From Pseudaquabacterium pictum (lineage in GTDB: Bacteria; Pseudomonadota; Gammaproteobacteria; Burkholderiales; Burkholderiaceae_C): DNA of 64,000 bases. Shown in pieces: positions 53,033 to 62,768 of this stretch (position 1 is its first letter; each line of letters starts with the position of its first letter). The position numbers and the translations under genes were made by a program. Under the pieces are notes generated by a model, which was given only the letters and a program-made list of their open reading frames with translations, did not search any database and had not been told where the DNA came from. The stretch is taken from assembly GCF_005403045.1 (NCBI RefSeq), contig NZ_BJCL01000004.1:124001-188000 (forward strand), in the 5' to 3' direction.

Positions 53033-53887
53033 TCAGGCGCCGGACGTGTCCAGCATCAGCTTGCCACTGGCCACGTCGGCCAGCTTCTGCGGCAGCAGCA
53101 CCTCGATGCGGCCATGGCTGCCGCCCAGCACACCCAGCGCCTGCAGCTGGCGCAGCACGCCGTTGATGCGCTGGCGGCTGGCGCACAGCAGGGCCGCCAG
53201 GTCACCCTGCGTGAGCGACAGCTCGATCAGCCGCGCCTGCGTGGGCACCACACCCATCACCGGCGGCCGGCCGAACTGCTTGAGCAGGCGCTGCAGCTTG
53301 ATGGCCACGCGCTGGCTCAGCGGCAGGGTCTGCAGCTCTTCCAGCCGGCGGAACATGTGGCGCAGGCGGCGGCAGTCGAGCTGCAGCAGCGCATGGCGCA
53401 GCTCGGGCTGGCTGTTGAGCAGCTGCTGCAGGCTGGCCAGCGGCACCAGCAGCACCGTGCTGTGCACCTGGGCCACGATGTCGAGATCGACCGGGCTGTG
53501 GTCGATCAGCGCGATGTCGCCGTACCAGTCACCGGGGCCCAGCAGTTCCATGGTGAAGGCGCGGCCATCGCGCCAGCTCGTGGCCAGGCCCAGCGCGCCG
53601 CTGGCCACGCCCACCCATTCGGTGGCCACCGCGCCACGCTCGACCAGGCGCGCGCCGCGCTTGACATGCTGCACCCGGGCCTCGGCCAGGATGGCCGCCC
53701 GCAGGCTGGCCGACAGGCCGGCGAACCAGGCGCCGGATTCGATGCGCTGGCTTTCCACCGGGCGCAGGCCCGGCAGCAGCGGCGCGCGCGAGACCACCGG
53801 CGGCACCGGCAGGTGCGCCGGCGGCGGCCGCAGCGTGCCCGGGTGGGGTTGGGGATGCAGGGCACGCTGGGGAAAGACGTAGGCCAT
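53033..53887 (-). CDS. Crp/Fnr family transcriptional regulator
   Basis: 284 residues. An N-terminal extension of about 45 residues is followed by a cNMP-binding-like beta-roll (GARLVERGAVATEWVGVASGALGLATS, LLGPGDWYGDIALIDHSPVDLDIVAQV) and a C-terminal winged helix (LTQGDLAALLCASRQRINGVLRQLQALGVL). The usual PRxAT Arg/Glu nucleotide pocket is not conserved (DWYGDIAL, PVDLDI), so another signal or none is likely. The ATG shares one base with the stop of the upstream receptor gene. As last gene of the beta-oxidation operon it may autoregulate it. Confidence 0.85.
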   Translation of the reverse strand: MAYVFPQRALHPQPHPGTLRPPPAHLPVPPVVSRAPLLPGLRPVESQRIESGAWFAGLSASLRAAILAEARVQHVKRGARLVERGAVATEWVGVASGALGLATSWRDGRAFTMELLGPGDWYGDIALIDHSPVDLDIVAQVHSTVLLVPLASLQQLLNSQPELRHALLQLDCRRLRHMFRRLEELQTLPLSQRVAIKLQRLLKQFGRPPVMGVVPTQARLIELSLTQGDLAALLCASRQRINGVLRQLQALGVLGGSHGRIEVLLPQKLADVASGKLMLDTSGA

Positions 53888-54864
53888 CACTGCTCCACAC
53901 GGATGTTGTTGTCCGCCGAGAGCTTCTTCCACTTGGCGATTTCCTGGCGGAAGAAGTCGGCGAAGGCCGGCTGGCTCATGACCTGGTAGACACCGCCGGC
54001 ATTGGCCAGGATGTTGGTCAGCTCGGGCGTCTGCATCGCGGCCACCAGCGCCGCATGCATCTTGGCCACCATCGGCGCCGGCGTGCCGACCGGGTAGAAG
54101 AAGCCGCTGAAGGACGGCAGCGACAGCTCGGGGTGGCCCACTTCGGCCATGGTCGGCACGTTGGGGTACCGGGGCAGGCGCTGCGGGCCGTACACCGCCA
54201 GCGGCACCAGCTTGCCGGCGCTGACCAGCGGATCGATCTCGCTGAAGAACGCGGCGGTGAAGTCGACCTGGCCGGCCGCCGCATCCTGCGCCGCCAGCGC
54301 CGCCGCCTTGTAGGGCACGTTCAGCAGCTTGACCTTGGTGGCCCGCGCCAGGGTGTCGCAGGCGAAGTGCGCCACCGAGGCATTGCCGCCGGTGCCGCAG
54401 GTGCGCTCGGCCGCCACGCCCTTGGCAACGGCCTCGGCGAAGGTCTTGGCGCCGACATGGACGCCCGCCACCAGGGTGGGAAAGCCCATCGTGCCCAGGG
54501 CGATCGGCAGGAAGTCCTTCAGCGGGTCGTAGCGCACCTTGCCGCCGGCGCCGGGAAACAGCACCAGCGGGTTCATGCCGCCGTAGTACATGGTGTAGCC
54601 GTCGGGCGGCGCCTGGGTCAGCGCCTCGGCCGAGATCGTGCCCGAGGCGCCACTGCGGTTCTCGATGACGAAGGTGGCCTTCATCGCCGGGCCGACGACG
54701 TTGGTGTAGCGCCGGGCCCAGATGTCGTTGATGCCGCCGGCCGGGCCGTCGACGATCAGCTTGATCGGCTTGTTGGGGTAGTCGGCCTGGGCGTGGACCG
54801 ATGGCACGGCCAGGGCCGCAGCACCGACGAGCAGGGCGAGCGAGAGAGACAGGCGACGGCGCAT
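53887..54864 (-). CDS. Bug/TctC-type substrate-binding protein
   Basis: 325 residues with a signal peptide (RRRLSLSLALLVGAAALAVPSVHA). The family pattern is present: IKLIVDGPAGGINDIWARRY, FVIENRSGASGTISAEAL, CGTGGNASVAHFACDTLA, VPYKAAALAAQDAAAGQVDF. It begins 2 nt after the thiolase stop and ends overlapping the Crp/Fnr start, so it belongs to the beta-oxidation operon. It may bring in the carboxylate degraded by the operon enzymes; membrane subunits are not nearby. Confidence 0.9.
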   Translation of the reverse strand: MRRRLSLSLALLVGAAALAVPSVHAQADYPNKPIKLIVDGPAGGINDIWARRYTNVVGPAMKATFVIENRSGASGTISAEALTQAPPDGYTMYYGGMNPLVLFPGAGGKVRYDPLKDFLPIALGTMGFPTLVAGVHVGAKTFAEAVAKGVAAERTCGTGGNASVAHFACDTLARATKVKLLNVPYKAAALAAQDAAAGQVDFTAAFFSEIDPLVSAGKLVPLAVYGPQRLPRYPNVPTMAEVGHPELSLPSFSGFFYPVGTPAPMVAKMHAALVAAMQTPELTNILANAGGVYQVMSQPAFADFFRQEIAKWKKLSADNNIRVEQ

Positions 54865-54866
54865 GA

Positions 54867-56045
<1,179 letters not shown>

Positions 56046-56071
56046 GGTGTGCCTTTGTCGGATCAGTCGGT

Positions 56072-58174
56072 TCAGTTGAAGGTCTTGCCTTCGTCGGCCA
56101 GGCGCACCAGCAGCGGCGCCGGCTGCCAGGACGGATCGGCACCGGGCTCGGCCGCAAAGCGGCGCAGTGCGCGCACCACGTTGGCCAGGCCCACGGTGTC
56201 GGCATACAGCATCGGGCCGCCGCGGTGCAGCGGGAAGCCGTAGCCGTTGAGGTAGACGATGTCGATGTCCGACGCGCGGGCGGCGATGCCTTCTTCCAGG
56301 ATGCGCGCACCTTCATTGACCAGCGCGAACATGCAGCGCTCGACCACCTCGTCGTTGCTGATCTTGCGCGGCGTGATGCCGTTGGCGGCGCGGTAGTCGG
56401 CGATCAGCTGCTCGGTCACCGGATCGGGGATCGGGTCGCGCTTGCCGGCCTCGTAGCGGTAGTAGCCGGCGCCGGTCTTCTGGCCGAAGCGGCCGGCCTC
56501 GGCCAGCTTGTCGGCCACGCTGGGCTTGAGCTCGACCCCGGCCTCGGCGGCCTTGCGCTTGCGCGTGGCCCAGCCGATGTCCAGGCCCGCCAGGTCACCC
56601 ATGCGGAACGGGCCCATGGCCATGCCGTAGCCCTGCAGCGCGCCGTCGATCTGCTGGGGCAGGGCGCCGGCATTCAGCAGGCCCTGGGCCGCCGCGCCAT
56701 AGCGCGCCAGCATGCGGTTGCCGATGAAGCCGTCGCACACGCCCGAGACCACGGCGATCTTCTTGATCGTCTTGGCCACGGCCATGCTGGTGGCCAGCAC
56801 ATCGGGTGCGGTCTTGGCGCCGCGCACCACCTCCAGCAGGCGCATCACATTGGCCGGGCTGAAGAAGTGCAGGCCCACCACATCCTGCGGACGCCTGGTG
56901 AAGCCGGCGATGGTGTCGACGTTCAGGTAGCTGGTGTTGGACGCCAGGATGGCGCCGGGCTTGCACACCTTGTCCAGTGTCTCGAACACCGTCTTCTTGA
57001 CGTCCATGTTCTCGAACACCGCCTCGATCACCAGGTCGACATCGGCGAAGCCGTCGTAGCTCAAGGTGCCGGTGACAGCGGCCATGCGCTGCTCCACCTG
57101 CTCGGGCTTGAGCTTGCCCTTCTTCATGGTGTTCTCGTAGTTGCGGCGGATGGTGGCCAGGCCCTTGTCCAGCGCCTCCTGCTTCATCTCGAGCAGCACC
57201 ACCGGGATGCCGGCATTCAGGAAGTTCATCGTGATGCCGCCACCCATGGTGCCGGCGCCGATCACGCCCACCTTCTTGATCGGCCGCAGCGCGGTGTCGG
57301 CCGGCAGGTCAGGGATCTTGGCGGCCGCACGCTCGGCCATGAAGACATGGCGCAGGGCCTTGCTCTCGGGGCTGGCCATCAGCGAGAGGAAGCCCTCGCG
57401 CTCGACCGCCACACCCTTGTCGAACGACTGGCCCACGCTGGCGGCCACCGCCTCCAGGCACTTCATCGGCGCGGGGAAGTGCTTGCTCATCGCCCCCACG
57501 GTGTTGCGGGCGAACTGCAGGAAGGCCTCGGCCTGCGGATCGGTCACCTTGCGGTCGCGGGCACGCACCGCGGGCAGCTTGCGCTCGATCACCTCTTCGG
57601 CAAAGGCGATGGCGCCGGCCGTCAGGTCACCGTCGATCACCTTGTCGACCAGCGGCGTGCCGGCGAACTTGGCGGCAGCCACCGGCGCACCGCTGACGAT
57701 CATGTTCAGCGCCGCCTCGAGGCCGATCAGCCGCGGCAGGCGCTGCGTGCCACCGGCGCCGGGCAGCAGGCCGATCTTCACCTCCGGCAGGCCCAGCTGC
57801 GCATCAGGCGCCGCCACGCGGAAGTGGCAGCCCATGGCCAGTTCCAGCCCACCGCCCAGACACTGGCCGGCGATGGCGCCGACCACCGGCTTGGGGTTGT
57901 TCTCGAGCAGGCCGATCACCACGCGCAGGTTCGGCTCCTTGGCGCCCTTGGACGTGCCGAACTCGGTGACATCGGCGCCGGCCGAGAAGGCGCGGGCGGT
58001 GCCGGTCAGCACGATGGCCTGCACCGCCGGGTTGGCATTGGCCACGTCCAGCGCGTCGGCAATGCCCACGCGCAGGTCGTAGCCGAGGCTGTTGACGGGC
58101 GGCCGGTCCATGGTGAGCACGGCCACGGCGCCTTGCACGCGGACGCTGACGCAGGTGTTGCCAGGGGTGGTCAT
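56072..58174 (-). CDS. Fused enoyl-CoA hydratase / 3-hydroxyacyl-CoA dehydrogenase
   Basis: 700 residues. Residues 1-190 are a crotonase domain with [16 protein letters not shown] and [15 protein letters not shown], including both catalytic Glu. From about residue 300 an NAD-binding domain begins ([19 protein letters not shown]), with the catalytic His region [11 protein letters not shown], and the C-terminal 3HCDH domain is duplicated. It performs steps two and three of beta-oxidation, FadB/FadJ-like, but the gene partner set differs from E. coli. Confidence 0.92.
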   Translation of the reverse strand: MTTPGNTCVSVRVQGAVAVLTMDRPPVNSLGYDLRVGIADALDVANANPAVQAIVLTGTARAFSAGADVTEFGTSKGAKEPNLRVVIGLLENNPKPVVGAIAGQCLGGGLELAMGCHFRVAAPDAQLGLPEVKIGLLPGAGGTQRLPRLIGLEAALNMIVSGAPVAAAKFAGTPLVDKVIDGDLTAGAIAFAEEVIERKLPAVRARDRKVTDPQAEAFLQFARNTVGAMSKHFPAPMKCLEAVAASVGQSFDKGVAVEREGFLSLMASPESKALRHVFMAERAAAKIPDLPADTALRPIKKVGVIGAGTMGGGITMNFLNAGIPVVLLEMKQEALDKGLATIRRNYENTMKKGKLKPEQVEQRMAAVTGTLSYDGFADVDLVIEAVFENMDVKKTVFETLDKVCKPGAILASNTSYLNVDTIAGFTRRPQDVVGLHFFSPANVMRLLEVVRGAKTAPDVLATSMAVAKTIKKIAVVSGVCDGFIGNRMLARYGAAAQGLLNAGALPQQIDGALQGYGMAMGPFRMGDLAGLDIGWATRKRKAAEAGVELKPSVADKLAEAGRFGQKTGAGYYRYEAGKRDPIPDPVTEQLIADYRAANGITPRKISNDEVVERCMFALVNEGARILEEGIAARASDIDIVYLNGYGFPLHRGGPMLYADTVGLANVVRALRRFAAEPGADPSWQPAPLLVRLADEGKTFN

Positions 58175-58228
58175 GGTGTTTCTCTTTCGCAGGGAAGTTC
58201 AGTCGTGGAAACGTGAGCGTGCATGCGG

Positions 58229-59359
58229 TCAGTAACCGACATGTGAAGCGAACGCGTGGGTGTGGAAGTGCTGGTCGCCCCACAGCTCGTTCAACACCCG
58301 GGCGCGCTTCATGAAGAAGCCGATCTCGAAGGCATCGGTCATGCCCATGCCGCCGTGCATCTGCACGCCTTCCTGCACCGCCGTGGTGGCGGTGCGGCCG
58401 GCGCGGGCCTTGGCCACGGCGATGGCCTTGCCGGCAGTGTGGATGTCGGCATCCAGCGCCTGCTGGGCGGCGATCAGCGCGGCGCGGCTGATCTCCAGGT
58501 CGGCATACAGCGTGGCAGCGCGGTGCTGCAGGCCCTGGAACTCGCCGATCAGCTTGCCGAACTGCTTGCGCTGCTTGATGTAGTCGATCGTGCGGGCGAA
58601 CACCTCGTCGGCCAGGCCCAGCAGCTCGGCCGCGGCGGCGCAGCGGCCGGCATCCAGCGTGGCGGCCAGGGTGGCGGCGCCGGTCTCGGGCGTGCCCAGC
58701 AGCGCATCGGCCGGCAGCCGGACCGACTTGAACTGCAGCCGCGCCGCGTTGTGGGCATCGACCATCACCGTGCGCTCGACCTGCACGCCGGCCATGCCCG
58801 ACGGCACCAGGAACAGACCGGTGCCGGCATCGCCCACGCGGGCGGCGACGATGAACAGGTCGGCCACATGGCCATCGAGCACCAGCGCCTTGGCGCCGTC
58901 GAGCACCCAGCCGCCACCGTCGGCACGTGCCGTGGTGGCCAGCTGCTGCGGGCGGTGCTTGCCGCCTTCGTCCACCGCCAGCGTGGCGATCGCCCGGGCG
59001 GTGGCCAGCTTGGGCAGCCAGGCGGCCTGCTGGGCCGCGCTGCCGGCCAGCGTGAGCGCCGTGGTGGCCACGATGCCCGAGGCCAGCAGCGGGCTGGCAC
59101 ACAGCTGGCGGCCGATCTGGTCCATCAGCACGCCGGCTTCCACATGGCCCAGGCCCAGGCCGCCATGGGCCTCGGGCACCAGCACGCCGGTGTAGCCCAT
59201 CTCGGCGAACTGCGCCCATAGCGGGCGGCTGAAACCGTCGGCATCGGCGCTGTCACGCAGCTGGCGCAGCGCCTTGACGGGGCTCTGCTCCGAGAGGAAA
59301 TCCCGCGCGCTGTCGCGCAGGGCGGTCTGGTCGTCGGTCAGGGTCAGCGCCATGCTCAC
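58229..59359 (-). CDS. Acyl-CoA dehydrogenase
   Basis: 376 residues. The N-terminal helical part (LTDDQTALRDSARDFLSEQ, YTGVLVPEAHGGLGLGHVEAGVLM), a beta domain and a C-terminal four-helix region (YIKQRKQFGKLIGEFQGLQHR, QMHGGMGMTDAFEIGFFMKR) are all present. The ATG overlaps the stop of the preceding acyl-CoA dehydrogenase by 4 nt. Two different dehydrogenases so coupled may form a mixed complex; I cannot assign which carries the catalytic base. Confidence 0.9.
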   Translation of the reverse strand: MSMALTLTDDQTALRDSARDFLSEQSPVKALRQLRDSADADGFSRPLWAQFAEMGYTGVLVPEAHGGLGLGHVEAGVLMDQIGRQLCASPLLASGIVATTALTLAGSAAQQAAWLPKLATARAIATLAVDEGGKHRPQQLATTARADGGGWVLDGAKALVLDGHVADLFIVAARVGDAGTGLFLVPSGMAGVQVERTVMVDAHNAARLQFKSVRLPADALLGTPETGAATLAATLDAGRCAAAAELLGLADEVFARTIDYIKQRKQFGKLIGEFQGLQHRAATLYADLEISRAALIAAQQALDADIHTAGKAIAVAKARAGRTATTAVQEGVQMHGGMGMTDAFEIGFFMKRARVLNELWGDQHFHTHAFASHVGY

Positions 59360-60585
59360 GCTCCAGGCAGTTCAAGAATGCGCTTGCTGATGATGTTCAG
59401 CTGGACCTCGCTGGTGCCGCCCTCGATCGAGTTGGCCTTGGTGCGCAGCCAGGTGCGGGCCCGGTCGCCATGGCGGGAGCGGTCGCTCTCCCACTCCAGG
59501 GCGTCGGCGCCGAACACCGCCATCATCAGTTCCCAGCGGCGCTTGTTGAGTTCCGCGCCGTAGTACTTCAGCATCGACGGCAGGGCCGGGTGGGCCTGCT
59601 TGCCGCGGGCGAGGTCACCGGCGCGTTCCATCATCAGCCGGAAGGCCGCCTCGTCGACCTCGAACTCGGCGACCTGGGCCCGCAGCAGCGGGTCGGCCAG
59701 CCGGCCCTGGGCGTCCAGGCCGATGGCGGCGGCCGCCTGCAGGCCGAGCGGCCTGGCGGCGGCGCGGTCGCCGATGCTGCCGATCATTTCGCGCTCATGG
59801 CCCAGCAGGTACTTGGCGACATCCCAGCCCTTGTCCTGCGTGCCCACCAGGTTGCGCTTCTCGACCCGCACGTTGTCGAAGAAGGTCTCGCAGAACGGGC
59901 TGGCGCCGCTGATCAGCAGGATGGGCTGGGTGCGCACGCCCGGGGAGGCCATGTCGAACAGCACGAAGCTGATGCCGTTGTGCTTGCTCTCGGTGCTGGT
60001 GCGCACCAGGCAGAAGATCCAGTCGGCCTTGTCGGCATAACTGGTCCAGATCTTCTGGCCGCTGACCAGGAAGTGGTCGCCCTGGTCCTCGGCCCGGGTG
60101 GCCAGGCTGGCCAGGTCGGAGCCGGCATTGGGCTCGCTGTAGCCCTGGCACCAGCGGATCTGGCCGCGTGCGATGGGCGGCAGGTGCTCCAGCTTCTGCG
60201 CCTCGGTGCCGAACTTCAGCAGCGCCGGGCCCAGCATCCAGATGCCGAAGCTGTTGAGCGGGCTGCGGCAGTTCAGTGCGCGCATCTCCTGCGCCAGCAC
60301 CTTGGCCTGCAGCGGCGTCAGGCCGCCACCACCGTAGGCCTTGGGCCAGGTGGGCACGGTCCAGCCGCGTTCGGCCATGCGCTCCAGCCACTGCTGCTGC
60401 GCCGGCGAGCTGAAACGGAACTTTCGGCCGCCCCAGCACACATCGTCCTCAGTGGCCATGGGCTGGCGCATCTCCGCCGGGCAGTTGGCCAGCAGCCAGG
60501 CCCGGGTTTCGGCCCGGAAACCAGCCAGATCGGGGGTGTCGCCGGTGGTGCCGGCAAGGGTGTCGGCGGCGGAGGAGTTGGCCAT
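59356..60585 (-). CDS. Acyl-CoA dehydrogenase (first gene of operon)
   Basis: 409 residues. Motifs: WPKAYGGGGLTPLQAKVLAQEM, CQGYSEPNAGSDLASLATRA (FAD/substrate region), GQKIWTSYADKADWIFCLVRT, and a C-terminal SIEGGTSEVQLNIISKRILELPG. This is the isobutyryl/general ACAD type. ATG 60585 fits the domain start; codons upstream to 60690 are unrelated sequence. It heads a six-gene operon with the second dehydrogenase, hydratase/dehydrogenase, thiolase, Bug receptor and Crp/Fnr regulator. Confidence 0.9.
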   Translation of the reverse strand: MANSSAADTLAGTTGDTPDLAGFRAETRAWLLANCPAEMRQPMATEDDVCWGGRKFRFSSPAQQQWLERMAERGWTVPTWPKAYGGGGLTPLQAKVLAQEMRALNCRSPLNSFGIWMLGPALLKFGTEAQKLEHLPPIARGQIRWCQGYSEPNAGSDLASLATRAEDQGDHFLVSGQKIWTSYADKADWIFCLVRTSTESKHNGISFVLFDMASPGVRTQPILLISGASPFCETFFDNVRVEKRNLVGTQDKGWDVAKYLLGHEREMIGSIGDRAAARPLGLQAAAAIGLDAQGRLADPLLRAQVAEFEVDEAAFRLMMERAGDLARGKQAHPALPSMLKYYGAELNKRRWELMMAVFGADALEWESDRSRHGDRARTWLRTKANSIEGGTSEVQLNIISKRILELPGA

Positions 60586-60632
60586 GCGCAGGGTGTCTCC
60601 AGGTGGTGGCCGGCCAAGTGTCCGGGGCGGCC

Positions 60633-60648
60633 CAGGGTACAAACCCTG
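60633..60648. promoter_or_regulatory. 16-bp inverted repeat upstream of the beta-oxidation operon
   Basis: CAGGGT-ACAA-ACCCTG, two perfect 6-bp arms around a 4-bp centre, 48 bp upstream of the operon start. An 8-bp palindrome TTTCGAAA follows at 60650-60657. Either may be an operator; the binding protein is unknown, with the operon Crp/Fnr regulator a possibility. Confidence 0.3.
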
Positions 60649-60869
60649 TTTTCGAAACTGTAGCCCACCCGCCCGTCCTCCGGGTGACACCCCGGGAAAA
60701 CGATAGCGTACCCGGGCTTCTATCTCGGCGCATCATGGTGGCCACAGCCGGCGGCACGCATCGCCGGCAGACTGGAGACAAAGCCCATGTTGCACACCGG
60801 GTTTGTGCGTTCTTGCGCAAGGGTTCTGCACGTCTTGGCGGCCGCTGGCCGGCGGGCACGGGGCGGCTG

Positions 60870-61826
60870 ATGCGCAGCTACGTCATCCGCCGCCTTCTGG
60901 CGCTGCTGCCCACGCTGATCCTGGCCAGCATCATCGTGTTCGTCACCGTGCGGTTGATCCCCGGCGACGTCATCGACCTGATGCTCAGCCAGAACGACGT
61001 GGCCGCCGACAAGAAAAGCCGCGAGCAGATCATTGCCGCGCTCGGCATGGACAAGCCGATGTGGCAGCAGTACTTCCACTGGGTCTCGGCCATCGTGCTG
61101 CATGGCGACCTGGGCAACTCGCTGTGGCAGGGCACGCCGGTCACCGAGCACCTGCGGGCCCGCCTGCCGGTCACCTTCGAGCTGGGGCTGATCGCGCTGG
61201 TGGTGGGACTGATCATCGCGCTGCCCATCGGCATCTACTCGGCCGTGCGGCAGGACACCGCGGGGGATTACCTGGCGCGCAGCTTCTCCATCCTGCTGCT
61301 GGCCGTACCCAGCTTCTGGCTGGGCACGATGGTGGTGGTGTTCCCGTCGATCTGGTGGGGCTGGTCGCCGTCGGTCGACTACGTGGCCTTCTTCGCCAAC
61401 CCGGCGGGCAACCTGTCGCAGATGCTGCTGCCCGGCATCGTGCTGGGCGCGGCGCTGTCGGCCGTCACGATGCGGCTGACCCGCACCATGATGCTGGAGG
61501 TGCTGCGCCAGGACTACATCCGCACCGCCTGGGCCAAGGGCCTGGGCGAGCGGCTGGTGATCGTGCGGCATGCGCTGCGCAACGCGATGATCCCGGTGGT
61601 CACCCTCGTGGGGCTGCAGGCGCCGCTGCTGATCGGCGGGGCGGTGATCATCGAGCAGATCTTCGTCATCCCCGGCATGGGCCTGCTGCTGCTGGATGCG
61701 GTGCAGCAGCGTGACTACCCGATCATCACCGGCGTGTTCCTGGTGGTGGGCGTGGCGGTGATGCTGATCAACCTGCTGGTCGACCTGAGCTACGGCTTCC
61801 TGGATCCGAAGGTGAGGATGCGCTGA
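60870..61826 (+). CDS. Peptide/oligopeptide ABC transporter permease (DppB type)
   Basis: 318 residues. The first helix (RRLLALLPTLILASIIVFVTVRLIPGD) with the PGD motif and the C-terminal permease motif (EVLRQDYIRTAWAKGLGERLVIVRHALRNAMIPVVTL) match the DppB/OppB family. The start at ATG 60870 is supported by the classical N-terminus; upstream codons are non-homologous. Its stop overlaps the next permease start (TGATG). Together with the DppC-type gene and binding protein it forms an importer. Confidence 0.92.
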   Translation: MRSYVIRRLLALLPTLILASIIVFVTVRLIPGDVIDLMLSQNDVAADKKSREQIIAALGMDKPMWQQYFHWVSAIVLHGDLGNSLWQGTPVTEHLRARLPVTFELGLIALVVGLIIALPIGIYSAVRQDTAGDYLARSFSILLLAVPSFWLGTMVVVFPSIWWGWSPSVDYVAFFANPAGNLSQMLLPGIVLGAALSAVTMRLTRTMMLEVLRQDYIRTAWAKGLGERLVIVRHALRNAMIPVVTLVGLQAPLLIGGAVIIEQIFVIPGMGLLLLDAVQQRDYPIITGVFLVVGVAVMLINLLVDLSYGFLDPKVRMR

Positions 61827-62707
61827 TGAGTGCGGTACTTCCCCTGCCCGCTGCCAAGCGGCGCAGCAACAGTTTCCTGGCACGGCTGTGGCGCGACAAA
61901 CCGCTGGGCGCAGTGGGCGGCCTGGTGCTGCTGCTGTTCGTGGTGGTGGGCGTGTTCGCGCCCTGGGTCGCCCCGTACGACTACAACGAGATCGCGCCGC
62001 TCGACCGCATGCAGGCGCCCAGCTGGGCGCACTGGTTCGGCACCGACAACCTCGGCCGCGACGTGCTCTCGCGCTGCATCTACGGCGCCCAGCTGTCGGT
62101 GATCATCGGCTGCTCGGCCGCGGCGCTGGCCACACTGATCTCGGGTGTCATCGGCATCGTCAGCGGCTACTTCGGCGGCAAGATCGACATGGCGGTGCAG
62201 CGCTTCGTCGATGCCTGGATGAGCTTCCCCGACCTGATCGTGCTGATCGTGGTCGTCAGCGTGCTCGGCCCAGGCATGCCGCAGATCATCTTCACGCTCG
62301 GTCTGCTGCTGGGCATCGGCGGCTCGCGCATCGTGCGCTCGGCGGTGGTGTCGGTGCGCGAGCACATGTATGTGCATGCGGCGCAGAGCATCGGCGCGGG
62401 CACGCTGCGCATCCTGTGGCGGCATGTGCTGCCCAATGTGCTGCCGCCGATCATCGTGCTGTTCACCACCCGCGTGGGCTCGGTGATCCTGGCCGAATCG
62501 GGCCTCAGCTTCCTGGGCCTGGGCGTGCCGCCACCGGCACCCACCTGGGGCTCGATGCTGTCGGGCAGCGGCCGCACCTACATGTTCCAGGGCCCCTGGC
62601 TGGCGCTGGCGCCCGGCCTGTGCCTGACGGCCGTGGTGTACGCCACCAACGTGTTCGGCGATGCGCTGCGCGACTTGCTGGATCCACGCATGCGCGGCAC
62701 CCGCTGA
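61826..62707 (+). CDS. Peptide/oligopeptide ABC transporter permease (DppC type)
   Basis: 293 residues. Typical of DppC: the first TM (GGLVLLLFVVVGVFAPWVAPYDYNEI), the WFGTDNLGRDVLSR motif, and the EAA-type loop REHMYVHAAQSIGAGTLRILWRHVLPNVLPP. The end reads LCLTAVVYATNVFGDALRDLLDPR as in family members. Overlaps the DppB-type gene by one base. ATPase genes are expected beyond the window. Confidence 0.93.
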   Translation: MSAVLPLPAAKRRSNSFLARLWRDKPLGAVGGLVLLLFVVVGVFAPWVAPYDYNEIAPLDRMQAPSWAHWFGTDNLGRDVLSRCIYGAQLSVIIGCSAAALATLISGVIGIVSGYFGGKIDMAVQRFVDAWMSFPDLIVLIVVVSVLGPGMPQIIFTLGLLLGIGGSRIVRSAVVSVREHMYVHAAQSIGAGTLRILWRHVLPNVLPPIIVLFTTRVGSVILAESGLSFLGLGVPPPAPTWGSMLSGSGRTYMFQGPWLALAPGLCLTAVVYATNVFGDALRDLLDPRMRGTR

Positions 62708-62768
62708 TTGCGGCACCAAGACCAAGAAGACCAGCCCGCCTGCGCGGGCCCACAACGAGGAGACACCC

